A stretch of DNA of 49,653 bases, from positions 1,200,192-1,249,844 of the forward strand of contig NZ_JH591187.1 of NCBI RefSeq assembly GCF_000242435.1, in the 5' to 3' direction. Both the position numbers and the translations under genes were made by a program. Source of the stretch: Dialister succinatiphilus YIT 11850. Its GTDB lineage: Bacteria > Bacillota > Negativicutes > Veillonellales > Dialisteraceae. Positions 8,275 to 16,765 of the stretch are shown one piece after another (position 1 is the stretch's first letter; each line of letters opens with the position of its first letter). The notes below the pieces were generated by a model. The model did not search any database, had not been told where the DNA came from, and saw only the letters and a list, made by a program, of their open reading frames with translations.

Positions 8275-8925
8275 TTATTTCTTATCGTCTACGAAAATCC
8301 GCTGGGCTGCTTTGTAGCTCAGGGAAATGTCTCCTTTAGGTGTTTCCAGAAGGATGGGGCCTTCGTAGGGTTCTTTTTCCTTCACTTTGACTTCCATGTC
8401 AATGTCGATGCCCCGGCTCTGGAGGTAGTCCATGAGGCTGTAGTCTTCCATGATACGGCGGATGTGGGTGGTATCTCCTACTTCCAGATCAGCCAGCCGC
8501 TCGCGGGTGATTCCCAGACGGCTGCCATCTTTTCGGGGGATGGGATCGCCGTGGGGGCAGTGGGTGGGGTGGTTCAGGTAGGCTTCCAGTTTTTCAGAAA
8601 GAATGTCATTGGTCTGGTGTTCCAGTCCTTCCGCCATTTCATGGGCCTGGCTCCAGGAGAAGTGGAGGTAGTTTACCAGGAATACTTCCCACAGGGCATG
8701 GTAGCGGAGCAGGCGGCCTGCTTCTTTCCGGCCCTTTCTCGTCATCTTGCTTCCCTTGTAGGCTGTATAGTCCACATATCCCTGTTTCTGCAGTTTTGTG
8801 ATCATCTCACTCACCGAAGGAGGGGAGACCTGGAGGGTCTGCGAAAGTTCCTTATTTGTGACAATATCATGGTTTTCGCTGAGCAGATATATTGCCTTTA
8901 AATAATCTTCCTTGCCCGATGTCAT
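8275..8925 (-). CDS. DtxR/MntR-family metal-dependent repressor
   Basis: The 216-residue protein has a winged helix-turn-helix at about 1-65 (ELSQTLQVSPPSVSEMITKLQKQGYV). A dimerisation and metal-binding domain follows, with H76, E80, E99, E102 and H103 in the positions used by MntR. CPHGDPIP (123-130) and a C-terminal SH3/FeoA-like domain come next. Such proteins bind Mn(II) or Fe(II) and then repress uptake genes. A C-terminal SH3-like domain is more typical of DtxR/IdeR or longer MntR forms. The metal cannot be told from sequence. A likely target, the ZIP transporter at 40178, has a DtxR-type operator over its -10 region. AGGAG precedes the ATG. Confidence 0.9.
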   Translation of the reverse strand: MTSGKEDYLKAIYLLSENHDIVTNKELSQTLQVSPPSVSEMITKLQKQGYVDYTAYKGSKMTRKGRKEAGRLLRYHALWEVFLVNYLHFSWSQAHEMAEGLEHQTNDILSEKLEAYLNHPTHCPHGDPIPRKDGSRLGITRERLADLEVGDTTHIRRIMEDYSLMDYLQSRGIDIDMEVKVKEKEPYEGPILLETPKGDISLSYKAAQRIFVDDKK

Positions 8926-9076
8926 GATAGTACCTTCTTTCTCCTAAAGAAAAACAGAGTTGAAAATATGTGAAAAGTAGATTTGCCTCCTATTCATTTT
9001 TTATTATAGGCGCTATTCATAACAAGCACAAGAGAAAAAATAAATTTTTGCAGTATATGAGAGAAGGGCACGCTAT

Positions 9077-9838
9077 GGACACACCTTCGGTGTGAAGGTT
9101 GACGGGGCTTCGCCCCGAAGGTTCTGAAGGTTCGTAAGTTTGACGGGGCCTTTGGCCCCGAGGGTTGCGGATTGCCCTGCGGTGCACAGCGAACACATTT
9201 TGAAGGAGCGCTAGCGACGCGCAAAATGTAGTGAGTCGTTTCCCCTTTAGGGGGCAATGCTTATAAAGTCAGCGTTACGGGATTGGCTTTTCTGTGTCAT
9301 AGGGCTTGATTGGTATTCTGGTGATTAGCCGCTGCGCGGCTCCCCCTTATCCGGCTGCGCCGGACTTTCCCCCATCCGGGGGACAGAATAAAACACCGCG
9401 AAACATTCTCTTCATAAGCATCTCTACAGTAAGCACGGGTTGTTGTGCCCCCTCGAAGAGGGGATGGCAAAGGAACTAGATTCATAGGGGAGCTCTGCGA
9501 CCCGCGAATCCAGTGACATGCTTCCCACCGGGCAAGGTGGTGGCGCCAGCCACCAAAGGGGGATTGCATTTCCTCGCCCGCAGGGCGGTTGTATGGTTTT
9601 CGCCGCCAAAGGCGGTATAAAAAATGGCGCCGAAGGCGCCGTACCTCGCCAGCGCAGCGATACTATATAACTCCCGAGGGCGGAGCCCTCAACCCGACCG
9701 GGAGGCGTCAGCCGGTCCCGGACAGAACCCTGGCAGCCCAGGGCCGAATGGCCCGGCGGCTGGCTCAACCCTCACGCCCGTAAGGGCATGTCAACCTTCG
9801 GGAATACTGTCCATCATGCCGCTGCCAAAGGGCAGCGA
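9077..9838. repeat. hairpin-mosaic block 3 (long, anchor on right)
   Basis: This is one of the longest copies. It starts GGACACACCTTCGGTGTGAAGG and carries the modules TTTGACGGGGCCTTTGGCCCC, TCAGCGTTACGGGATT, TCTTCATAAGCATCTC, CGCCGCCAAAGGCGG, GGCGCCGAAGGCGCC and CCCGAGGGCGGAGCC. It ends in CAACCTTCGGGAATAC, so its anchor reads on the minus strand, directly after the rnhA stop. Block 6 (21098-21841) holds the same modules in the opposite orientation. Confidence 0.9.
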
Positions 9839-9849
9839 ACAGCCGCTAG

Positions 9850-10629
9850 CTATCTATGGTCTTTGGCTTCTTCTTTGGCCAGGCGGTCGCAGAGTTCGTT
9901 ATACCTGGTACCCACATGGCCTTTGACCCACTGGAAGAGGATGCGGTGTCTTTCCATGAAGCCGTCGATGGCTGTCCACAGGTCCCGGTTCAGCACCGGT
10001 GTGCCCTGCACGGTTTTCCAGCCGTTTTTCTTCCATTTTTCTACCCAGCCTTTGGTGAAGGCCTGCTGGAGGTACTTGCTGTCGGTGTGGAAGGAAATGG
10101 TGTGGACTGTGCCGTCGTCTGCCAGTTTCAAGGCTTCATAGGCCGCCCGAAGTTCCATGCGGTTATTGGTGGAGGAAGGCTCGCCGCCGGTTAATGTGAG
10201 CAGTTCTTTTCCTTCGCAGCTCAGGAAGACCGCCGCAAATCCTCCGGGACCGTCGGGGTTCACCAGGCAGGAGCCGTCGGTGTAGATGGTAAGCTCTTCG
10301 GGCAGGGAAAGGGCCATGGAAACGCCGTTATAGGAAAGGATACTGTTATCCAGGGGGTGGATGTGGGGCGGGTAGAGGACTTCCTGTTTCCTGATGTCGG
10401 GGATTTCTTTTTTGGGAGCCAAGACGGGGGCATGGGAGGCTTCCTTCACCGGTTTTCCGTACCAGGCTTCCGCTTCCTCCCGAGTCACAAATCCTTTGTA
10501 CACAGCGCCGGGAAATCCCTGCACCTGTTTCTGGCAGTCCGGCCAGTTGTAGTAAACCCCCGGATTTTTACCTTTTTTGACAATATAATATTTCTTTTTG
10601 GCCGATGTTTTGAAATTTTTACGCTGCAT
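9850..10629 (-). CDS. rnhA: ribonuclease HI with N-terminal viroplasmin domain
   Basis: RNase H degrades the RNA strand of RNA-DNA hybrids such as R-loops and primers. Residues 12-57 form a caulimovirus viroplasmin-type hybrid-binding domain (KKYYIVKKGKNPGVYYNWPD, YKGFVTREEAEAWYG). A linker follows, then the RNase HI domain from about 112, with the four catalytic acids visible: D118 (IYTDGS), E159 (NNRMEL), D183 (FHTDSK) and D248 (NELCDRL). The 259-residue length fits the two-domain bacterial form. The start is supported by ACAGGAAATAG. It is the last gene of a minus-strand run with the exonuclease gene 56 bases upstream. Confidence 0.93.
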   Translation of the reverse strand: MQRKNFKTSAKKKYYIVKKGKNPGVYYNWPDCQKQVQGFPGAVYKGFVTREEAEAWYGKPVKEASHAPVLAPKKEIPDIRKQEVLYPPHIHPLDNSILSYNGVSMALSLPEELTIYTDGSCLVNPDGPGGFAAVFLSCEGKELLTLTGGEPSSTNNRMELRAAYEALKLADDGTVHTISFHTDSKYLQQAFTKGWVEKWKKNGWKTVQGTPVLNRDLWTAIDGFMERHRILFQWVKGHVGTRYNELCDRLAKEEAKDHR

Positions 10630-10685
10630 ATCTATTTCCTGTTTTGAAAAAAGAAGCGCGGATTCCTGAAAGAATCCGTGCTTGT

Positions 10686-11231
10686 TTACAATATAACAGT
10701 TCCGTCTTCCACCATTTTCCAGAAACAGAAGAGGGTGGCCCTGGTATCTTCCAGACTGTCATGCCAGGCGCTGCCTTCATAGCCGTAGTAGCCGGCGCAG
10801 GTGATGAGCTTCTGGTACCGGTAGTGGCCATACTGATTCAGGGGAAGATTCTTTTCTTTTCCGTAACGGTCGGAGAAGGGGCCCATGAGGTCGATGGCCC
10901 GAAGCTGCCTGCGGCCGGGGACGAAGACGCCGTTCTGGCGGAGCATTTTCAGATCGAAGAAAATGTTGTATCCCACCACTATCCGGGCATGGCGGAGAAG
11001 ATGGGAAATAGCTTCCTTCCGCTCCCCTATGGAGGGCTTGTCCGCCACCATGGCCGGCGTAATGTGGTTCACCGCCATGGCACCGGGCCAGCTTACCGTG
11101 TGGTCTGGTTTGAAATATTCATTCATGAGCACCTGGCCCTGGCCGTCAAGGATAGACACCTGCAGAAGCTCTGCGTCTCCCAGAAAGCCGGTGGTTTCCG
11201 TATCCAGTACAAGAATGTCGCTTTTATTCAT
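10686..11231 (-). CDS. DnaQ-like 3'-5' exonuclease (DEDDh)
   Basis: This 181-residue exonuclease-fold protein has all five DEDDh residues: D10 and E12 (LDTETTG), D93 (GYNIFFD), and H157 with D162 (WHDSLEDT). The family removes 3' nucleotides from DNA or RNA in proofreading, repair or RNA turnover. At this size without other domains it could be a repair nuclease or a stand-alone epsilon-like subunit. I start at ATG 11231, with AGGAAG eight bases ahead, rather than at the in-frame GTG at 11240. It lies between a small basic gene and rnhA on one strand, suggesting a nucleic-acid-processing cluster. Confidence 0.9.
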   Translation of the reverse strand: MNKSDILVLDTETTGFLGDAELLQVSILDGQGQVLMNEYFKPDHTVSWPGAMAVNHITPAMVADKPSIGERKEAISHLLRHARIVVGYNIFFDLKMLRQNGVFVPGRRQLRAIDLMGPFSDRYGKEKNLPLNQYGHYRYQKLITCAGYYGYEGSAWHDSLEDTRATLFCFWKMVEDGTVIL

Positions 11232-11277
11232 TCTGGTCACTTCCTATCAAAAAAGCGCAGCCTTCCCTGCGCCCTGA

Positions 11278-11523
11278 CTACTCTTCTTCCCAGGCTGTTT
11301 CCCTGCGGTAAGCAGCTCCATTGGGAAGGTCTTTATTTTTCATGGAATGGCGGAGTCTCCTGTTCAGCAGGGTCCGTATTTTCTTCTTTGTGCCGTTCCT
11401 GCTGGGCTGTATCTTTTCCATGTCTTCATCTTCCATGATTTTTTCCGTCTTTTCTTTGCCGTACATCTTTCGGGCATACTGATTGGGCCTGGTCTCCCGG
11501 GTCACTTTCTGCGGTCTTTTCAT
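11278..11523 (-). CDS. small basic hypothetical protein
   Basis: The 81-residue product is rich in Lys and Arg with an acidic patch in the middle (EKIMEDEDMEK). It has no cysteine, signal peptide or membrane segment, and no family is recognised. The basic character could suit nucleic-acid or ribosome contact; that is inference. The start is supported by AAAGGAAT before the ATG, and it precedes the exonuclease gene by 46 bases on the same strand. Confidence 0.55.
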   Translation of the reverse strand: MKRPQKVTRETRPNQYARKMYGKEKTEKIMEDEDMEKIQPSRNGTKKKIRTLLNRRLRHSMKNKDLPNGAAYRRETAWEEE

Positions 11524-11615
11524 GGCGTGATTCCTTTCTAGTAATAATCGTTTTCATTGTATCACACTTGGTCAGGGAAGTCATTGAGAAAATGCAGAGG
11601 GCGGCTGACGCCTTT

Positions 11616-12189
11616 GGACACGCCTGCGGCGTGAGGGTTCAGAGGGGAAGGGTTCTTAAGATTGACCGGCCCTTGGCCGGAGGGTTCTTAAGTTTGACGG
11701 GGCCTTCAGCCCCGAGGGTTGTGGATTGCCCTGTGGGCAATGCTTATAAAATCAGCGTTACGGGATTTACTTTCAGTATCATATGGCATAGTAAGCATTC
11801 TGGTGATTAGCCGCTACGAGGCTCCCCCTTATCCGGCTGCGCCGGACTGTCCCCCATCCGGGGGACAGAATAAAACACCGCAAAACATTCTCTTCATAAG
11901 CATCTCTACAGTAAGCACGAGTTGTTGTGCCACCTCCAAGAGGAGGAAAGGTGGTGGCGTTAGCCACCAAAGGGGGAATCTCCATCACCCGCCAGGGCGG
12001 TTATCAAGGTTTTATCATAAGAGGGCGCCTTCTATAAATGTAAGGCGCCCTCCACAACCCTCAGCGGCAAAGCCGCTGTCAAACTTAAGAACCCTCGGGG
12101 CGATAGCCCCGTCAAACTTTAGAACCCTCAAGCCCCATAGGGGCTTGTCCATAAGGCGTGTCAACCTTCGGGAATACTGGAAAGCACCG
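11616..12189. repeat. hairpin-mosaic block 4 (anchor on right, next to the origin)
   Basis: It begins GGACACGCCTGCGGCGTGAGGG, then stems CCGGCCCTTGGCCGG and GGGGCCTTCAGCCCC. After a centre with TCAGCGTTACGGGATT come GGCGCCTTCTATAAATGTAAG, CAGCGGCAAAGCCGCTG and GGGGCGATAGCCCC in reverse orientation. It ends in GTCAACCTTCGGGAATAC and AAAGCACCGCC. The origin-proximal DnaA-box region starts immediately after it. Confidence 0.9.
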
Positions 12190-12448
12190 CCTTTTGAACC
12201 CTGTGAATTCCTGTGAACAGTGATTTCTACTACCCCTAGTAGGTTCAAAAGGATTTTCTCCCATTATCTTGTGAATGTACAGAAGGGGAAAGAGATGGTA
12301 AAATTAAGTTATTCACAAGATTCTTCACTTATGAACAGCTTTATTCAAAAGCTGAATTTTCCGTATTTATCGGATTTTACAGAATTTTCCGCGAAAAACT
12401 TTTTCACAGAAATTCACAGGTATTCACATATTATCCAAAGGAGATATT
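12190..12448 (+). promoter_or_regulatory. DnaA-box-rich region upstream of dnaA
   Basis: Boxes close to TTATTCACA are scattered through it: TGTGAATTC and TGTGAACAG (12200s), TTGTGAATG, an exact TTATTCACA near 12310, TTTTTCACA, AATTCACAG and TATTCACAT just before the gene. An 11-bp inverted repeat (CCTTTTGAACC at 12190-12200, GGTTCAAAAGG at 12242-12252) encloses two boxes and a CTACTA-CCCC-TAGTAG hairpin (12227-12242). The likely roles are autoregulation of dnaA and a part of the origin. AAAGGAG before ATG 12449 is the ribosome-binding site. Confidence 0.75.
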
Positions 12449-14044
12449 ATGGATTTTTTTCTGCTTTGGGAACAGGTGCTGGACTACATTAATAAAAATG
12501 ACAGCCAGTACTATCAGATGTTCTCATACAATGTATTTCCCACATCCATGACCGACACCACCCTGGTCATTACGCCCAATAAGCCTTACCTGGTGCGGTG
12601 GATCAACGGAGTGTACAGGGAAAAGCTGGAGCAGATTGTGAGCCGGATTGCGGGAAAACCGATGAAGGTGGAAGTGGCCCCGCCTCCTGATTCCACGGCT
12701 CCCTCACCGCAGATGCCGGTGCCTCCGGCACAAAAGGAAGCAGCGGCTCCCTCTCCGGCGCCTGCCGTTCCTCTGCCGGAGGATGAAGAGCCTCTTCCAA
12801 CACCGGTTCCGCAGCCCCTTCCGGAAACACCGGCAACGGACCCCTTCCCGAAGGAAGTGGCGCCGCCCGATTTCTCCAACCTCAAACCGAAAACAGCGGA
12901 CCAGGTGACTCTGCCGGATATCCGGAATTATGAAAGTCTCCACGAGCCTTCCCTTTTCGATACGCTGGGGACTACGGTGGAGACGAAGAAAAATTTCCAG
13001 CCCAATCCGGTGAACGAGGAATACACCTTTGAAACCTTCGTCCACGGCAACTGCAACGAAATCGCCTACCAGGCCGCCTATGCGGTGGCCCAGACCGCCA
13101 CCAATCCGAACCAGGCGGACCAGAAGATGAATCCTCTTTTCATCTACGGCCCGTCGGGACTGGGGAAGACCCATCTGCTTCATGCTATCTGCAACTATAT
13201 CCATACTTATAAGCCCAGCCTGTCGGTGCTCTTCGTTTCCAGCGAAACCTTCACCAACGAGCTCATCGATGCCATCCAGAACCACACCATGCCCAAGTTC
13301 CGGGCCAAGTACCGGAATCTGGATTTCCTCCTCATCGACGATGTGCAGTTCTTCGGCTCCAAGGATTCCACCAAGATGGAAATCTTCAATACCTTCAACG
13401 AGCTTTTTGATAAGAAGAAATACATCATCATGACCAGTGATCGCACGCCATCGGACATTGACAAGCTGGAGGACCGTCTGCAGAGCCGCTTTTCCAGCGG
13501 CCTGGTGGCTCCCATTTCACCGCCGGACTATGAAATCTGCTGTATCATCCTGCAGAAACGGGCGGAAAAAATGGGCATCACCCTGCCCAAGGATGTGGTG
13601 GACTACATTGCCAGCCACATCAATACCAATGTCCGTGAGCTGGAAGGGGCCTTCAACAAGCTGGTCACCTTCTCTCATATTAAAAAGGAACCTATTACCC
13701 TGTCCTTTGCCCGGGAAGCACTGAAGGACCAGATTCCCATTGAAAGCGGACAGGAGCTCACCGTAGATTTCATTATCGACACGGTATGCAAGTACTACGG
13801 CGTGAAGAAAGAAAAGCTTCTGGGAAACGGCCGCCCCAAGAGGATCGTCATTCCCCGGCAGATTGCCATGTACCTCTGCCGCAACGAGCTTCATGAATCC
13901 TATCCCACCCTCCGGGACTGCTTCAAGCGCAAGGATCATTCCACCGTCCTCTATGCCTGCGAAAGGGTAGAAAACGATATGGCCAAAGACCCCCAGACCC
14001 GGGCCGCCGTGGAAGCCATAAAGAAACTGCTTCGAAACAGGTGA
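12449..14044 (+). CDS. dnaA: chromosomal replication initiator DnaA
   Basis: DnaA binds DnaA boxes, unwinds oriC and brings in the helicase. The 531-residue protein has domain I at 1-80 and then an unusually long proline- and glutamate-rich domain II to about residue 180 (PPPDSTAPSPQMPVPPAQKE). The AAA+ domain follows, with Walker A GPSGLGKTH at 234-242 and Walker B FLLIDDVQFF. Domain IV carries the DnaA signature around FKRKDHSTVLYACE. The usual length is about 450, so the extra residues lie in the linker. Clustered boxes on both sides suggest autoregulation. It heads the dnaA-dnaN-S4-recF order. Confidence 0.98.
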   Translation: MDFFLLWEQVLDYINKNDSQYYQMFSYNVFPTSMTDTTLVITPNKPYLVRWINGVYREKLEQIVSRIAGKPMKVEVAPPPDSTAPSPQMPVPPAQKEAAAPSPAPAVPLPEDEEPLPTPVPQPLPETPATDPFPKEVAPPDFSNLKPKTADQVTLPDIRNYESLHEPSLFDTLGTTVETKKNFQPNPVNEEYTFETFVHGNCNEIAYQAAYAVAQTATNPNQADQKMNPLFIYGPSGLGKTHLLHAICNYIHTYKPSLSVLFVSSETFTNELIDAIQNHTMPKFRAKYRNLDFLLIDDVQFFGSKDSTKMEIFNTFNELFDKKKYIIMTSDRTPSDIDKLEDRLQSRFSSGLVAPISPPDYEICCIILQKRAEKMGITLPKDVVDYIASHINTNVRELEGAFNKLVTFSHIKKEPITLSFAREALKDQIPIESGQELTVDFIIDTVCKYYGVKKEKLLGNGRPKRIVIPRQIAMYLCRNELHESYPTLRDCFKRKDHSTVLYACERVENDMAKDPQTRAAVEAIKKLLRNR

Positions 14045-14364
14045 GCCATAGTGCGGCCTGTATTATATAGGAAGCACTATCACCCCTAAGTACAGCAGGA
14101 AACGTTCCTCCTGCCCCTTCTCAAATGACTGTGAATAATGGGACCAGGGGCAGGGGATATTCCTGTTAACACACTGTGAATAAAGGGGATTTCCCAAAAA
14201 GCTGTGAATTCTGTGAATAGCGAAAAAAGTTATTCACTCCTTTCTGACAAACCGGGAAATTCGAGAAAATCTGGATTTTCACAAAGTTATTCACTTTTTC
14301 ACAGCGTACTACTACTACTACTACTATCTTTTATATATCCCCGTCGTTTTTTAAAGGAGCTGCC
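14045..14364 (+). other. oriC: origin of replication oriC (dnaA-dnaN intergenic region)
   Basis: DnaA boxes of the TTATTCACA type occur on both strands: TGTGAATAA at 14130 and 14175, TGTGAATTC at 14203, TGTGAATAG at 14212, TTATTCACT at 14230 and 14287, and TTTTTCACA at 14295. The last box is followed after three bases by a DnaA-trio of six TAC and one TAT (14307-14327), then by AT-rich TCTTTTATATATCC. Boxes, trio and AT-rich segment in this order are the basal unwinding system known from Bacillus subtilis. A GCAGGA/TCCTCCTGC hairpin at 14095-14117 lies after dnaA. Confidence 0.85.
14307..14327 (+). promoter_or_regulatory. DnaA-trio array of the basal unwinding system
   Basis: Seven uninterrupted trinucleotides (six TAC, then TAT) run from the last DnaA boxes into the AT-rich unwinding segment. 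The lower strand reads TAG repeats 5'-3', the form bound by DnaA filaments on single-stranded DNA. The number and regularity of the trios are high. Confidence 0.8.
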
Positions 14365-15483
14365 ATGAAAGTCATCTTCAACAAATCCGATCTCGTCAGT
14401 ACCCTGGATCGTGTCCAGCGGGCTGCTCAGACCAAAGTCACATCCAATACAAATAATGGATTTTTCATTTCTGCTGCCGGAGGGAACATTCTCATCCAGG
14501 CCAATGATTACACCATCGGTATCAAAACCTCCTGTCCTGCCAACATAGAAGAAGAAGGAGTTACCGTCATTGCAGCACCTCAGCTGCAGAGCACCATTCG
14601 CATGATGCCGGCAGGAGACATTACTATGGAAAAAGGAGACCATGAAAATCTGGTTTCCTTCCAGAGCGGATCCTATGTATCCAAATTTCCTACCCGGGAT
14701 CAGGTAGAATTTCCGGATGTACAGGAAATGGACCATCGGAACCACTGCCTGGTGAAATGCAGGGATTTTGCAGACATGGTATCCCTCGTTTCCTTTGCTG
14801 CTGCCAATGACAAACAGAAACCCATTTTTTCCGGTATTCTTTTTGAAGTCACAAAGAACACCTTCACCATGGCTGCTACCAATACCCATCGCTTGGCAGC
14901 CAAGGAAATTACCCTGGATGAAGAGGCGGCAGCAGAAGGCCGTTTCATCGTTCCTGCCGGTATCCTTTCTGACGTGAGCCGTATCCTTCCACTGGATGAC
15001 GACACAGCCCAGGTAGAAATTTCCTGGTCCAAGAACCATGTGGCCTTCACCTTCGGAGACACCTACTTCATTGCCAGCCTGGTGAACGGGGAATATCCGG
15101 ACTACCACCGCATTATCCCCACCCATTTCGATGCTCGGGCAGAAGTAAACCTGAAGGACTTTGAAGAAGCAGTCCGTTTCGTGAGCCCCATTTCCAGAGA
15201 CATGAGCTACCAGACCATTAATTTCCATTTCGAAGGAGACACCCTGGAAATCTTCGAAGAAGATCCGGACATCGGCAAGGCGGACACCTCCATTCCCGTG
15301 AAACTGGAAGGAGACAATATCAGCCTCACCTTCAACTGCAACTACATTGAAGACATTCTGAAACATTCCAAAGGGGACGTGATCATTCTGAATCTGCAGA
15401 AAGCAGGCCCCATTGTGATTGAACAGGAAGAGGACAAGAGCTACAGCTACATGCTCACCCCTATGAGAGGAAGGAAATACTGA
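14365..15483 (+). CDS. dnaN: DNA polymerase III sliding clamp, beta subunit
   Basis: The beta clamp encircles DNA and tethers polymerase III and other replication and repair factors. The length of 372 residues is standard for three clamp domains. MKVIFNKSDLVSTLDRVQRA is a typical start, AATNTHRLA lies in the second domain, and the C-terminus YSYMLTPMRGRKY matches the usual ending with its hydrophobic partner-binding pocket. AAAGGAG precedes the ATG. The stop overlaps the next ATG by one base (TGATG), so translation is probably coupled. Confidence 0.98.
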   Translation: MKVIFNKSDLVSTLDRVQRAAQTKVTSNTNNGFFISAAGGNILIQANDYTIGIKTSCPANIEEEGVTVIAAPQLQSTIRMMPAGDITMEKGDHENLVSFQSGSYVSKFPTRDQVEFPDVQEMDHRNHCLVKCRDFADMVSLVSFAAANDKQKPIFSGILFEVTKNTFTMAATNTHRLAAKEITLDEEAAAEGRFIVPAGILSDVSRILPLDDDTAQVEISWSKNHVAFTFGDTYFIASLVNGEYPDYHRIIPTHFDARAEVNLKDFEEAVRFVSPISRDMSYQTINFHFEGDTLEIFEEDPDIGKADTSIPVKLEGDNISLTFNCNYIEDILKHSKGDVIILNLQKAGPIVIEQEEDKSYSYMLTPMRGRKY

Positions 15484-15695
15484 TGAAAGATATCCCGATT
15501 TACGGAGACTACATCCAGCTGGACCAGTTTCTGAAAAAATTAGACTATATTTCCTCCGGTGGAGAAACCGGCGCCTTTCTGGAAGGACATACCATCACCC
15601 TGAATGGAAACAAAGTCCATGAAAAAAGAAAGAAAATCAGAAAGGATGATATCCTTTCCATTGACGGCGAAGAATTCCACATGACCGGGGCCTAG
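15483..15695 (+). CDS. yaaA: S4-domain RNA-binding protein (YaaA/RlbA type)
   Basis: A 70-residue S4 fold (IQLDQFLKKLDYISSGGETGAFLEGHTITLNGNKVHEKRKKIRKDDILSI), the small RNA-binding protein conserved between dnaN and recF in Firmicutes. In Bacillus subtilis the YaaA relative is linked to ribosome assembly. It overlaps the dnaN stop by one base and ends two bases before recF, so it belongs to one operon with both. It has no ribosome-binding site of its own apart from the end of dnaN. Confidence 0.92.
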   Translation: MKDIPIYGDYIQLDQFLKKLDYISSGGETGAFLEGHTITLNGNKVHEKRKKIRKDDILSIDGEEFHMTGA

Positions 15696-15697
15696 CC

Positions 15698-16762
15698 ATG
15701 AAATGCAAATCCCTCCGCCTCATCCAGGTGAGAAGCTTTCAGGACTACAAGGTGGAGCCCTCCCCGGGGCTCACCCTTTTCACCGGTCCCAACGGCAGCG
15801 GCAAAACGAACCTCATCGAAGCCCTGTCCTATGCCTCCACCGGAAAATCCTTCCGCACCGGAAGCGATGGGGAAATCATCGGTCTGGGGGAAGAGGAGGG
15901 CACCATACTGGTGGACTTTGAAGCAGGAAAAACGGTGCAGACCATTAAAATCAAACTCACCAGAAGCCAGGGAAAGAAAATCTTCCTGAACGACACGGCT
16001 ATCCGTAAAAAGGAACTGCTGGGCCTGTTCCGCACCGTCCTCTTCACCCCTGATGAACTGCAGCTCATCAAAGGCGCTCCCCAGCTGCGCCGCCGTTTCC
16101 TGGACATGGAAATTTCCCAGGTATCCCCCCGGTACTACGAAGAATTTCTCCGCTGCACCAGGGCGGTGCAGCAGCGGAACAGCGCACTGAAAAACGCCCA
16201 GCTCACCGGCCGGAAACCGGACCTGGACATATGGGACATGCAGATCGCTGCCTCCGCTTCCTACCTGGTCAGGAAAAGACTGGAAACCATAGACCAGATG
16301 AACCGCATGGTGCCGGCCATGGAAGAAAGACTGACAGGAAACAAAGAAAGCCTCTCTATCCGCTACATCCAGCAGGGCAGCGACAGCCCCCGCTATGACA
16401 TGGAATGGTTCTTAGAGCAGCTCTCCCGGAGAAGAGAAGAAGACGCCCGCTTCTGCCACACCTCCCTGGGACCCCACCGGGACGACCTCCGGTTCCTCTT
16501 GAACGGACTGGACATATCCGCCTACGGCTCCCAGGGCCAGCAGCGGACGGCCATCCTGTCCATGAAACTGTCGGAAATGGAATTCATCAGAAAAGAAACA
16601 GGGGAATACCCGGTGCTCCTTCTGGACGACATAGGAAGCGAACTGGACAGAAGCCGGCGGGCCGCCCTCCTTTCCTTCCTCACAGAACAGGACATTCAGA
16701 CCCTGGTCACAGGGACGGAGAAAATGTTTGAAGGAGAAGGAAAAGTGGTGGCCCTGGGATAG
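15698..16762 (+). CDS. recF: recombination and repair ATPase RecF
   Basis: RecF works with RecO and RecR to load RecA on gapped DNA at stalled forks. The 354-residue SMC-like ATPase has Walker A GPNGSGKT at 30-37, the ABC signature region around GSQGQQRTAILSMKLSEM, and Walker B with VLLLDDIGSELD. It starts two bases after the S4-domain gene. In related genomes recF is usually followed by gyrB; here a hairpin mosaic and a convergent DUF721 gene follow instead. Confidence 0.96.
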   Translation: MKCKSLRLIQVRSFQDYKVEPSPGLTLFTGPNGSGKTNLIEALSYASTGKSFRTGSDGEIIGLGEEEGTILVDFEAGKTVQTIKIKLTRSQGKKIFLNDTAIRKKELLGLFRTVLFTPDELQLIKGAPQLRRRFLDMEISQVSPRYYEEFLRCTRAVQQRNSALKNAQLTGRKPDLDIWDMQIAASASYLVRKRLETIDQMNRMVPAMEERLTGNKESLSIRYIQQGSDSPRYDMEWFLEQLSRRREEDARFCHTSLGPHRDDLRFLLNGLDISAYGSQGQQRTAILSMKLSEMEFIRKETGEYPVLLLDDIGSELDRSRRAALLSFLTEQDIQTLVTGTEKMFEGEGKVVALG

Positions 16763-16765
16763 CAG

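Noticed and set aside
9424-9783. Open frames of 60-115 residues inside the hairpin mosaics, with similar peptides in several blocks
   Set aside because: They recur only because the DNA repeats recur, in both orientations and frames, and stems change without regard to codons. No ribosome-binding sites.
14299-15366. Minus-strand open frame of 355 residues opposite dnaN
   Set aside because: It is a shadow of dnaN; its start and product have no support.
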